7,777 bases of DNA from Candidatus Nealsoniibacteriota bacterium (GCA_003554445.1 PWGJ01000033.1:1-7777); one strand, 5' to 3'. Counted from the first letter of the stretch, positions 1 to 5,831 are shown. Made by a program: numbers and translations. Notes: generated by a model not told the origin, from the letters alone.

Positions 1-701
1 ATGCCTACGCTCAAAGAGCAACGGATGTTATTACCGACTTAAAGAGTGGTGAGAAAATTTTTGAAAATAGGGAGCTCATATTATCCGAAATACCGCCCCG
101 AGTAAGCCCCAAAGTTAAAGAGATTTTAGACTTAATGATTGCAATTAAAAAAACTGATACTACTGAAAAAGGCCTCTCAATTCTTCTCGATAATTGGTAT
201 AAGGAAAAGCTCAAGTCTGAATTTGAAAATCCGAAAGAAAGAATGGAAGACCTAAAGCAGCTGGTAGAGCTCTCCGGAGATTATGAAGATCTAAACCGGA
301 TGCTTTCCGATTTTGCGCTAAGTGAAGAATTTAACGTGAATAAAAAAAATGAAAAATCTTTAACACTCAGTACGATACATCAAGCTAAAGGATTGGAGTG
401 GAATAATGTATTCATCATAAGTCTTAAAGAAGATAAATTTCCTCATCAAAAATCAATTGAAGAGAATCTGATAGAAGAAGAAAGAAGGCTTTTTTATGTT
501 GCCGTTACCAGATGCAAAGAGAATCTCTTTCTAACTTATCCGGTGTTCGAAAAAAGAGGATCTTCCGGTCCTTCCAGATTTTTGAGAGAGGTTGAGGACC
601 ACCTTGTAGAAAGCGGAGAGAGTGGATGGACCGAAGATATTATAGATGAGGATGAAGAGGAAATTGAGCTGATTGATGAAGATGATTTTGATTTCTTTTA
701 A
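1..701 (+). CDS. UvrD/PcrA-like superfamily 1A DNA helicase, C-terminal part (5' end outside window)
   Basis: ATP-dependent 3'-5' DNA helicase of the UvrD/PcrA/Rep family, acting in repair or replication restart. The reading frame is open from base 3 (first full codon), so about 232 C-terminal residues are visible and the Walker A part lies upstream. Seen: motif V-like LSTIHQAKGLEWNNVFI (around 375-425) and motif VI EEERRLFYVAVTRCKENL (around 476-530), followed by a PSRFLREV block typical of the end of domain 2A/2B. Motif VI has Cys where most relatives have Ala (TRC for TRA); the arginine finger is retained. After this the protein ends with a strongly acidic tail (about 20 residues rich in D/E, last residues DDFDFF) and lacks the basic Tudor-like C-terminus of PcrA. 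No terminator is visible after the stop. UvrD, PcrA or another paralog cannot be separated from this fragment. Confidence 0.93.
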   Translation, partial: AYAQRATDVITDLKSGEKIFENRELILSEIPPRVSPKVKEILDLMIAIKKTDTTEKGLSILLDNWYKEKLKSEFENPKERMEDLKQLVELSGDYEDLNRMLSDFALSEEFNVNKKNEKSLTLSTIHQAKGLEWNNVFIISLKEDKFPHQKSIEENLIEEERRLFYVAVTRCKENLFLTYPVFEKRGSSGPSRFLREVEDHLVESGESGWTEDIIDEDEEEIELIDEDDFDFF

Positions 702-705
702 TCTC

Positions 706-734
706 TTTGCATTGATGAATTTAATCATTATAAT
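706..734 (+). promoter_or_regulatory. sigma70-like promoter for the first Cys4 gene
   Basis: TTTGCA (706-711, 4/6 match to the -35 consensus), a 17-nt spacer and a perfect TATAAT (729-734). The -10 element lies 30 nt before the ATG at 765, leaving a leader of about 24 nt that contains a strong Shine-Dalgarno. Judged by eye only. Confidence 0.6.
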
Positions 735-750
735 CAAGTAACATACCAAG

Positions 751-758
751 AAGGGGGG
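751..758 (+). promoter_or_regulatory. Shine-Dalgarno that decides the start at 765
   Basis: A purine run AAGGGGGG ends 6 nt before ATG 765. The in-frame TTG at 759 would directly abut this run with no spacer, so ATG 765 is the better start. Confidence 0.75.
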
Positions 759-764
759 TTGGCA

Positions 765-1169
765 ATGAAAGTTAAGTACTTTAAAAAAAGGAAGATGGAA
801 AATATCTTGGAGGATCTAAAGAAAAACGGCAAAAGACCTATTTTAGAGAAGATTAAAGACCTTGAAAAGGGATCGAGAATTGAATTTTTAGTAAAGCACT
901 ACTCTGAAATAATGGAGCTGGAAAACAGGAATAGAAATTGGCTTTTATGGAAAATTAATCAAGTGGTCGATATTGGCCTATGTCCTTTTTTCAGATTAGG
1001 AAATAATAATAAGAAACAATTTTGCGTACCATCATATGATAGTGAAGACTATTCAAAACTGATAAAAATAATGGAAAAAAAAGATCGCTATTACTCCCTT
1101 CGCCGAGTTGAAACCAATTGCAATCTATTAAAATATAAGAAGTGCTCCAAGAAAAAACTGCTTTCATAA
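765..1169 (+). CDS. small basic four-cysteine protein, paralog 1 (unknown function)
   Basis: I do not recognise a named family. The 134-residue protein is Lys/Arg-rich and has no signal peptide or membrane segment, so it is probably cytoplasmic. The N-terminal ~70 residues look helical and highly charged. The C-terminal part carries exactly four cysteines in the pattern C-x13-C-x31-C-x7-C, seen locally as LCPFF, QFCVP, TNCNL and KKCSK. The same pattern, with the same x13 spacing and the same preceding RN-x-L-x2-K-[IV]-N signature, recurs in the next gene, which indicates homology by duplication. Four conserved cysteines in a basic protein suggest a Zn or Fe-S site and perhaps nucleic-acid binding; this is inference. 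The gene has its own promoter, strong SD and terminator, so it is probably monocistronic. Confidence 0.8.
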   Translation: MKVKYFKKRKMENILEDLKKNGKRPILEKIKDLEKGSRIEFLVKHYSEIMELENRNRNWLLWKINQVVDIGLCPFFRLGNNNKKQFCVPSYDSEDYSKLIKIMEKKDRYYSLRRVETNCNLLKYKKCSKKKLLS

Positions 1170-1183
1170 TCAACGGCCTCAAA

Positions 1184-1214
1184 AAGAGTGCCTTACAGGC
1201 ACTCTTCTTCTTTT
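1184..1214 (+). terminator. rho-independent terminator after Cys4 paralog 1
   Basis: A perfect 9-bp stem (AAGAGTGCC at 1184-1192 with GGCACTCTT at 1198-1206) and a 5-nt TTACA loop, followed by the T-rich run CTTCTTTT. It starts 15 nt after the stop codon and is followed at once by the -35 box of the next gene. Confidence 0.85.
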
Positions 1215-1215
1215 G

Positions 1216-1244
1216 TTGACATATATATTATGATGTAGTAAAAT
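1216..1244 (+). promoter_or_regulatory. near-consensus sigma70 promoter for the second Cys4 gene
   Basis: Perfect TTGACA (1216-1221), an exact 17-nt spacer and TAAAAT (1239-1244, 5/6). It is the best promoter in the window, and the start codon lies 29 nt beyond the -10. This implies strong, independent expression of the downstream gene. Confidence 0.8.
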
Positions 1245-1258
1245 AAACTAAATTTAAC

Positions 1259-1267
1259 AAGGGAGGG
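1259..1267 (+). promoter_or_regulatory. Shine-Dalgarno supporting a TTG start
   Basis: AAGGGAGGG ends 6 nt before TTG 1274. No ATG lies at a suitable distance, so this strong site supports a TTG initiation codon. Confidence 0.8.
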
Positions 1268-1273
1268 ATTTAA

Positions 1274-1633
1274 TTGTTTAAAACAAGTCCTAAACGAGTT
1301 GACAGGTTGGTTGAGGAGATTAAGGATGATAAAAAATTATTGAAATCATTACGAGAAGAGAAGCCCAGAAACAGAATTAAGGAGTTGATTAACAGAAAAA
1401 AGGAGATTAAGGATCTGAACAACTTAAAGAGAAATGAGCTTTTTATTAAAGTTAATGAGTTTCTGAAGTTGAAAATTTGTTCGTTTCTGGAAGTCGATTT
1501 AAAAATAGGTGAGCAGTTTTGTAATCCGGATAGAGTTGTATACAACTCGAAAATTAATTTTTCATCGGATCGCTTAAGGAGCAATTGTGACTTGAGCAGA
1601 CCCTGCAAAAAAAGAAGGGAATTTAATCAATAA
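1274..1633 (+). CDS. small basic four-cysteine protein, paralog 2 (unknown function), TTG start
   Basis: A 119-residue, very basic protein of no named family that I recognise. Residues ~1-65 are predicted by eye to be long charged helices (many K/R/E, few hydrophobics). The C-terminal half has four cysteines, C-x13-C-x21-C-x5-C, in local contexts KICSFL, QFCNP, SNCDL and RPCKK. An ungapped 33-residue stretch around the first two cysteines shares about 11 identities with the preceding gene (R-N, L, K, N, C, F, Q-F-C, P), and the third cysteine is preceded by Asn in both. No signal peptide or membrane segment is seen. The start is TTG behind a strong SD. A strong own promoter and a hairpin on each side indicate a one-gene unit. 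A metal-binding, possibly nucleic-acid-binding role is inferred from the four Cys and high basicity only. Confidence 0.8.
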   Translation: MFKTSPKRVDRLVEEIKDDKKLLKSLREEKPRNRIKELINRKKEIKDLNNLKRNELFIKVNEFLKLKICSFLEVDLKIGEQFCNPDRVVYNSKINFSSDRLRSNCDLSRPCKKRREFNQ

Positions 1634-1642
1634 AATCCTCCC

Positions 1643-1670
1643 GGGGGCGCTTAAAAAGGCGTCCTCTTAA
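1643..1670 (+). terminator. probable terminator hairpin after Cys4 paralog 2
   Basis: Nine paired positions (1643-1651 with 1658-1666), including three G-U pairs, enclose a TAAAAA loop. The stem is G/C-rich but the following T run is short (TTAACTT), so termination may be partial. It sits 9 nt after the stop codon. Confidence 0.55.
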
Positions 1671-1671
1671 C

Positions 1672-1699
1672 TTGAAAAAAGCTTCCTTTTCATTATAAA
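1672..1699 (+). promoter_or_regulatory. promoter giving a near-leaderless transcript of the DUF362 operon
   Basis: TTGAAA (1672-1677), a 16-nt spacer and TATAAA (1694-1699). Only 11 nt separate the -10 from ATG 1711, so the expected transcription start is about 4-5 nt before the start codon. No Shine-Dalgarno is present in that interval, which fits leaderless or near-leaderless translation. Confidence 0.6.
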
Positions 1700-1710
1700 A
1701 TAAAATAGTT

Positions 1711-2577
1711 ATGAGCAAAGTATCCTTACAACAAGAAGATAAAAGAAAAGAGGCCGTGCTCGGAGCAATCCGAAATATAGAATCGGAAATTCAGGAGAAG
1801 TTAAAGGGTAAGAAAAAGATTGTAATAAAGCCCGACTTAACTTCATCTCAAAAACAAACGGCATCCACACATTCGGACTCATTAAAGGCTTTGTTGATTT
1901 TTCTATCAGAACACACAAACAGTGAAGTTACTATTGCGGGATCCGCGAAAATTGGCAGTACGAAAAAAGCTTTTAATAATTTTGGATTCTATAATCTAAA
2001 AAAGAGTTTTAATATTAATTTTGTTGATCTCTACGAAGAAGATTGCGAAGAAATTGAGATATATTCCAGGGATTTGAATCCGGTTAAGACATCGATTCCC
2101 AAAATAATAATGGAAAGTGATTTTTTGATTTCATTAAGTGGGCTTAAAACTGACGATTCCGTAATAGCATCAATGGGAATTAAAAATTTATCAGGAGTAT
2201 TGGTAGAAAGACCTCTTAATCATGATGGATATAAAGCAATTAATTTAAGTATTGCAAATTTAATGGAGCATGCTTCTCCTGATTTATCCATTATCGATGC
2301 TTTTGAGGCAATAGAAGGGGAGGGGCCGATAAATGGTGATATTGTGAGAATAAAAGCTGCCCTGGCCGGACTTGATTTTTTAAGTGTTGACACGATAGGG
2401 GCTCACTTAATGGATTTTAATCCTTATAAGATAGGATATCTTTCTCATTGCAGAGAAAGAAATTTAGGAGAGGGTGAAATTTCAAAGATATCAATAGTTG
2501 GAAATACGGATATTGATAAAATTAAAAGAAGTTTTCGTCCACATTCAAAATATGAAAAACAACTTGCATGGGAATAA
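1711..2577 (+). CDS. DUF362 family protein (first copy)
   Basis: A 288-residue soluble protein of the DUF362 family, whose biochemical role is unsettled; some members carry ferredoxin domains, but this one does not. Seen in family order: VIKPDL near residues 38-43 (usual form IKPNL), then a T-H pair at 53-54. LKTDD follows at 145-149, where many members have KTH, then a G-IKN-SG segment. PDLSIIDAF (190-198) leads into EGEGPINGD (202-210), the characteristic 'D..EG.GP..G' signature, followed by the LDFLSVDTIG block and a C-terminal GLG-like segment (NLGEGE). The loss of His in the KTH motif suggests divergence from the second copy. The start is ATG 1711, near-leaderless, with no SD. It is the first gene of a five-gene block and its end overlaps the YggU gene by 26 nt. 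Confidence 0.88.
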   Translation: MSKVSLQQEDKRKEAVLGAIRNIESEIQEKLKGKKKIVIKPDLTSSQKQTASTHSDSLKALLIFLSEHTNSEVTIAGSAKIGSTKKAFNNFGFYNLKKSFNINFVDLYEEDCEEIEIYSRDLNPVKTSIPKIIMESDFLISLSGLKTDDSVIASMGIKNLSGVLVERPLNHDGYKAINLSIANLMEHASPDLSIIDAFEAIEGEGPINGDIVRIKAALAGLDFLSVDTIGAHLMDFNPYKIGYLSHCRERNLGEGEISKISIVGNTDIDKIKRSFRPHSKYEKQLAWE

Positions 2578-2794
2578 ACTGATCAAAGTAAAAGTTTTTC
2601 CGAATTCCGGCAAGGAAGAAATTTTGCGTAAAGGAGATAGACTTGTAATCAAAGTGAAAGAAGAGGATAAAAAGGGGCGAGCGAATAAAAGGGTTATTGA
2701 GATCCTTTCTTTTATTTTTCCTGAAAAAGGTATAGAATTAGTCAAAGGTTCCAAAAGAAAAAATAAAATTTTTAAACTTCATGAAAAGAATTGA
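2552..2794 (+). CDS. YggU/DUF167 (UPF0235) family protein
   Basis: A small (80-residue) cytoplasmic protein of the widespread YggU/DUF167 fold; no established biochemical function. Seen: N-terminal strand IKVKVFPNSG (family: V.V.P.A), LVIKVKEEDKKGRANKRVIEIL (family: l.v.v.A.P..GkANk.li..L) and a C-terminal segment with G-S-K-x-K-x-K (family: G..sr.K). The family core begins directly after residue ~9, so ATG 2552 fits the usual length (75-100 residues). The longer in-frame ATG at 2498 would add 18 non-family residues and a deep overlap. It overlaps the upstream DUF362 gene by 26 nt and the next gene by 14 nt, implying translational coupling. Confidence 0.85.
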   Translation: MKNNLHGNKLIKVKVFPNSGKEEILRKGDRLVIKVKEEDKKGRANKRVIEILSFIFPEKGIELVKGSKRKNKIFKLHEKN

Positions 2795-3056
2795 AAAACC
2801 CTTTTTAGTAGTTGTAATAGCAATCTTTATAGCTATCTCAATCTTCCACTTTATAAGGCTCAGTCTGGGGTGGGAAGTTTTGGTTGATGAATGGAGTGTT
2901 CCCACTTTGATAAGTGGTTTTATAATTATAATTTCCGCTTTTATAAGTTATTGGGCTTGGATTATTTTAAACTATGAGGAAGAAGAGCAAGGTGATAAAA
3001 AAGAAGGTGAGGGGGAATCTGAATCAGGGGGTAAGATCGATAATAGAGAGTTTTGA
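2781..3056 (+). CDS. small two-helix membrane protein of unknown function
   Basis: A 91-residue protein with two hydrophobic segments (about residues 7-28 and 42-64) joined by a short loop containing GWEVLVDEWSVP. The layout GW..(hydrophobic)..W.VP..IS recalls a common family of short bacterial hypothetical membrane proteins, but I cannot name it. After the second helix the tail (about residues 66-91) is strongly acidic (EEEEQ, EGEGESES). The last 83 nt, encoding this tail, overlap the second DUF362 gene in another frame. It starts within the last codons of the YggU gene (14-nt overlap). Function unknown; a membrane partner or anchor for neighbouring products is possible but unsupported. Confidence 0.75.
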   Translation: MKRIEKPFLVVVIAIFIAISIFHFIRLSLGWEVLVDEWSVPTLISGFIIIISAFISYWAWIILNYEEEEQGDKKEGEGESESGGKIDNREF

Positions 3057-3780
3057 TTTTGATCCCGGGACCGTATTGATTAAACCCAACTTTAATACCG
3101 CTGATCCTTTTCCCGCATCCACGGATAGAGGTTTTTTGACTACGGTAACCGAAATCTTGAAGAGTGCCGGTATGAGTAAAATTTATATCGGTGACTCTTC
3201 CACCTTTTATAAAAATTCCGAGAAAGTAATAAAAAGAAAAAAACTGGCTGATCTGAATAGCCGAGATTATGTAAAAGTCGTTAATTTTGACACCTTGGAG
3301 CGAACCACGGAAACGATTGATAGACCCAAATATTTAAAAAAGGCGAGTATTCCTAATTTGGTAAGGGATGTTGATAATATAATTTATCTTCCGTGTATGA
3401 AGACTCATTTTCATGCGGAATATACCGGAGCTTTAAAGCTTTCGGTGGGCTTGCTTCCTTCGCGAGAAAAGATGCGATTTCACATCAGTAATTTGCAGGA
3501 AAAAATTGCTGAATTGAATAAATTGATTACGCCCGATTTGGTGATTATGGATTCCAGAAAATGTTTCATAAGTGGCGGTCCGGTTACGGGAAAAGTTAAA
3601 GAACCCGGCTTTTTACTAGCATCACGAGATCGTGTTTCGGTTGATCTGGAGGCAGTAAAGACGATTCAATCCTATGAAAATAATTCTCTGAAATCCAAAA
3701 ATCCCGAAGAAATAACTCAAATAAAGACGGCAGCCGCTTTCGGCTTGGGTTCGCTTGATTACAAGTTGATTGAATTGTGA
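2974..3780 (+). CDS. DUF362 family protein (second copy)
   Basis: A 268-residue protein with more canonical DUF362 motifs than the first copy. It has VLIKPNFN with K37-P38-N39, a family-like PASTD segment and IYIGDSS. It also has PCMKTHFHAEYTGALK with K143-T144-H145 (family: PK.KTH....TGA.K), followed by LVIMDS and SGGPVTGK around 200-207 (family: GGP..G). No ferredoxin or membrane segment. The ATG at 2974 is inside the preceding gene (83-nt overlap); later in-frame GTG codons at 2992 and 3007 would shorten the overlap but not remove it. The N-terminus is very basic (MRKKSKVIKKKVRG), the mirror image in charge of the acidic tail encoded in the other frame. The stop lies 3 nt before the PIG-L start. 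Identity with the first copy is limited to motifs, so duplication must be old or the two were acquired separately. Confidence 0.87.
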   Translation: MRKKSKVIKKKVRGNLNQGVRSIIESFDFDPGTVLIKPNFNTADPFPASTDRGFLTTVTEILKSAGMSKIYIGDSSTFYKNSEKVIKRKKLADLNSRDYVKVVNFDTLERTTETIDRPKYLKKASIPNLVRDVDNIIYLPCMKTHFHAEYTGALKLSVGLLPSREKMRFHISNLQEKIAELNKLITPDLVIMDSRKCFISGGPVTGKVKEPGFLLASRDRVSVDLEAVKTIQSYENNSLKSKNPEEITQIKTAAAFGLGSLDYKLIEL

Positions 3781-3783
3781 TTT

Positions 3784-4449
3784 ATGAATATTTATATATC
3801 TCCGCATCCGGATGATGCAATTTTATCTTGTGGTGGAAGAATAATAAAAGAATCGGATAAAAAACAAACCGTAATTAATGTTTTTACCGCTAGTTATGAC
3901 GGGCTTACTGAGTGGGATAGAAAGTGTGGTCTTCTTGCAGAGCCGATGAAGAAAAGATTAAAAGAAGACAAACGGATATTATCCGAGTTGGGAGTAAAGG
4001 TGATAAATCTTGACTTCCATGATGCGGCGGTATATTCGGACTTAAAAGGTAAAAAGCGATCTGCAGAAAGAAAAATGGAAATTAAGGATAAATTAACCGA
4101 TAAACTGAACGTATTTCCCGGCAACGGGAAGATATTTTTTCCTTCGGGAATGGGTCATGTCGATCATGCTTTACTGAGAGATGTTGGCACTTCACTCAAT
4201 CGGAAAAATATCATTTTTTATGAAGATATACCTTATTCAATAAACCAAAGAAGAAAAAATAAAGAAAGATATAATTTAAGTAGAGAGATTTTGAATAGGA
4301 AAATTGATTTAATAATGAGGTATAAAACTCAACTTCCCGGATTATTGGAACTGACAAATTCCGAAACAATTAAATCCTTCAGGGAAAAATTATTTAATTT
4401 GCACTCCGAAAACGGATCTTTTTGTGAAAGATTTACATTTGAACTATAA
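3784..4449 (+). CDS. PIG-L/LmbE family deacetylase
   Basis: A zinc-dependent de-N-acetylase of the PIG-L/LmbE superfamily (relatives include GlcNAc-PI de-N-acetylase, MshB and BshB); the substrate here is unknown. Seen: SPHPDDAILSCGG at the N-terminus, with the usual metal and catalytic residues H8, D10 and D11 (A12 replaces the common Glu, as in the SPH.DDA.LSCGG subgroup). VINVFTASY and KEDKRILSELGV follow, then GHVDHALLRD with H125, D127 and H128, the second metal/catalytic cluster. At 221 residues it is near the family's normal size and looks complete. It has no signal peptide. The gene begins 3 nt after the DUF362 stop without an SD, so it is probably the last gene of that operon. Glycan or small-sugar deacetylation is inferred from the family. 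Confidence 0.9.
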   Translation: MNIYISPHPDDAILSCGGRIIKESDKKQTVINVFTASYDGLTEWDRKCGLLAEPMKKRLKEDKRILSELGVKVINLDFHDAAVYSDLKGKKRSAERKMEIKDKLTDKLNVFPGNGKIFFPSGMGHVDHALLRDVGTSLNRKNIIFYEDIPYSINQRRKNKERYNLSREILNRKIDLIMRYKTQLPGLLELTNSETIKSFREKLFNLHSENGSFCERFTFEL

Positions 4450-4467
4450 AAGAAAATAAGTTATAGT
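4439..4467 (+). promoter_or_regulatory. possible promoter for the SurA-like gene
   Basis: TTGAAC (4439-4444) and TATAGT (4462-4467) with a 17-nt spacer, starting inside the end of the PIG-L gene. A competing reading is a TAATAT at 4500-4505, which lies 10 nt before ATG 4516 and would give a leaderless transcript like those at 1711 and 5832. The region is very AT-rich, so either match could be chance. Confidence 0.35.
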
Positions 4468-4515
4468 TATTATTAGTGTTTAAAAATAATTTATTAGTTT
4501 AATATCAAATTTAAA

Positions 4516-5346
4516 ATGGATATTTTTAAAAAAGCTTGGTTTTGGATTATTATAGTAGCAGTTATTGTTGCCGGTGGTATAGTTTTTTACGGCACGATGG
4601 ATGATGCTGATGACATCGCAATCAGAGTTAATGATGAAACTTTTACTCATGAGGAATTTGATCAAATAACTGAGCAAATTGCACAAGAGTACCAGATGTA
4701 CGGTATGCCGGTAGATGATGAGCAGATCAAAGAGCAGGCGATTGACAGAGCAATCCAAGAAGTTCTCTTGACTCAATATGCCGATGATGAAGGTTTGGAA
4801 GTTAGTCAAGAAGAGATAGATGATAAATTCGATGAATTAATGATGATGTACGGAGCTCAAAGTGAAGAAGAATTTTTAGCTCAACTTCAGGCTGACGGGA
4901 TTGAAGACAGGCAAGAGGTTGATGAGCTTTTAGAGCTCGAACTTAAGATTAATAAGTTGGTTGATCTTTATGGTGAGGAAGTTGAAATTAGTGATGAAGA
5001 GTTAGAGCAAGCTTACTCGGATTACGAAGAGCAGATGGAGCAGATGCAAGAAAATCAAGGAATAGAAGAAGACATACCTTCTTTTGAAGAGATGGAAGCC
5101 GATTTGGAGGCGGATTTAGTTCAACAACAGGTCACACCACTTCTTTTGGAAAAAATTGATGAGCTAAGAGAATTAGCTGATATTGAAATATATGTTGATC
5201 AAGAAGATGTTGACGTGGAAGCCGAAGAAGAGGATGTGGATCAGATGATGCCGGAAGGTGATGACGCTGAAGGTATGGAGATTGAAATCGACGCTGATGA
5301 TGTTGAAGGAGGAGAAGTCGAGATCGATCCCGAAGATCTTGAATAA
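4516..5346 (+). CDS. membrane-anchored SurA N-terminal-domain chaperone-like protein with acidic tail, no parvulin domain
   Basis: A 276-residue protein with an N-terminal signal anchor (about residues 7-27) and no lipobox Cys, so it is probably membrane-tethered with an external domain. Residues ~35-228 follow the SurA-N / trigger-factor-like layout: IAIRVNDETFTHEEFDQ, KEQAIDRAIQEVLLTQYADDEGLEVSQEEIDDKF, SDEELEQAY, and a closing helix running to DIEIYV. The parvulin (PpiC) domain normally inserted in SurA/PrsA is absent, so a holdase-like role is inferred rather than proline isomerisation. Residues ~222-276 contain no Lys or Arg and about half D/E (weak internal repeat EIEIDADD / EVEIDPED). 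No SD precedes ATG 4516. A small membrane protein follows 18 nt later, probably co-transcribed. Confidence 0.78.
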   Translation: MDIFKKAWFWIIIVAVIVAGGIVFYGTMDDADDIAIRVNDETFTHEEFDQITEQIAQEYQMYGMPVDDEQIKEQAIDRAIQEVLLTQYADDEGLEVSQEEIDDKFDELMMMYGAQSEEEFLAQLQADGIEDRQEVDELLELELKINKLVDLYGEEVEISDEELEQAYSDYEEQMEQMQENQGIEEDIPSFEEMEADLEADLVQQQVTPLLLEKIDELRELADIEIYVDQEDVDVEAEEEDVDQMMPEGDDAEGMEIEIDADDVEGGEVEIDPEDLE

Positions 5347-5350
5347 AAAA

Positions 5351-5358
5351 GAGGAGGG
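5351..5358 (+). promoter_or_regulatory. strong Shine-Dalgarno for the 5365 gene
   Basis: GAGGAGGG, 6 nt before ATG 5365, in the 18-nt gap after the SurA-like gene. It is one of only three clear SD sites in the window. Confidence 0.75.
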
Positions 5359-5364
5359 TTTTAA

Positions 5365-5781
5365 ATGAGAGTTGCAGTTTTTGCTTTATTATTGCTGGTT
5401 TCCGGAAGTGTAATTTATACTAATCTTTTTGCGAGAAAAAGAGTGATGAAAGAGATTAGTAAAGGTAATTACTTAAAAGCACTTTATTATTCGAAATATT
5501 GCCCTGAAGAAGAAAAGAGACTGACCGTTTTAAGATTAATCAGGAATGATTTTCGAGCGATCTATTCCAATTTGGAAATGACCTCTGAAAGAGAACTGGA
5601 TTTATTGATTGATTATATGGAGGTTTTATCCCTGCGGCCGGAAGTTTATCTGAATGTAATAGAGAGAGTAAGAGAGGTTGAAAGCGCTAGACTTACTCGT
5701 AAATTAAAGAGTAAAATAGACAAACCGGCATGGGAAAATATTTTAAAGCAAGACTTGAAGACTTTAAAAAATGCCGAGTAA
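5365..5781 (+). CDS. small membrane-anchored helical protein of unknown function
   Basis: A 138-residue protein; no family recognised. Residues ~2-20 form a hydrophobic signal anchor (VAVFALLLLVSGSVIY) without a lipobox Cys, followed by the basic ARKR. The remainder is charged and helical by eye, with a 'GNYLKALYYSKYC' stretch reminiscent of a single TPR-like helix, but no repeat can be shown. It has a single Cys (in SKYCPE). The SD is strong and the gene follows the SurA-like gene by 18 nt, so the two may function together at the membrane (inference from position). Its last codons and stop lie inside the terminator hairpin. Confidence 0.72.
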   Translation: MRVAVFALLLLVSGSVIYTNLFARKRVMKEISKGNYLKALYYSKYCPEEEKRLTVLRLIRNDFRAIYSNLEMTSERELDLLIDYMEVLSLRPEVYLNVIERVREVESARLTRKLKSKIDKPAWENILKQDLKTLKNAE

Positions 5782-5795
5782 TACTCGGCATTTTT
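5767..5795 (+). terminator. strong rho-independent terminator overlapping the gene end
   Basis: A perfect 13-bp inverted repeat (5767-5779 with 5783-5795), core ATGCCGAGT/ACTCGGCAT, a 3-nt AAT loop and flanking A5/T5 runs. The stop codon TAA (5779-5781) falls at the stem-loop junction. The A and T tracts make it symmetric, so it could act in either direction. Confidence 0.92.
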
Positions 5796-5822
5796 GCTTG
5801 GAAAAATAAAAAATGATAGAAT
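5794..5822 (+). promoter_or_regulatory. extended -10 promoter giving a leaderless nuclease transcript
   Basis: TTGCTT (5794-5799, 3/6), a 17-nt spacer and TAGAAT (5817-5822, 5/6), preceded by TGA so that it reads as an extended -10 (TGnTAGAAT). ATG 5832 is only 9 nt beyond the -10, predicting initiation about 3 nt before the start codon. No SD is present. The -35 overlaps the end of the terminator T run. Confidence 0.5.
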
Positions 5823-5831
5823 TTAACAGTT

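Noticed and set aside
759..764. TTG 759 as start of the first Cys4 gene
   Set aside because: It touches the SD directly, whereas ATG 765 has a proper 6-nt spacing.
1270..1608. A 112-codon antisense open frame covering nearly all of the second Cys4 gene
   Set aside because: No family motif, promoter or SD on the minus strand. The + frame has a near-consensus promoter, an SD and a paralog, so the antisense frame is a by-product of AT-rich codons.
2498..2551. Longer start (ATG 2498) for the YggU gene
   Set aside because: It would add 18 residues outside the family and an 80-nt overlap; ATG 2552 gives the usual family length.
4450..4515. AT-rich partial inverted repeats in the gap before the SurA-like gene, considered as a terminator or operator
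   Set aside because: The arms pair only over about 5 A/T bases; this is expected by chance in such composition.
4480..4809. A 109-codon minus-strand open frame opposite the start of the SurA-like gene
   Set aside because: It is antisense to a well-supported signal-anchor and SurA-N coding region and shows no recognisable domain or initiation signals.
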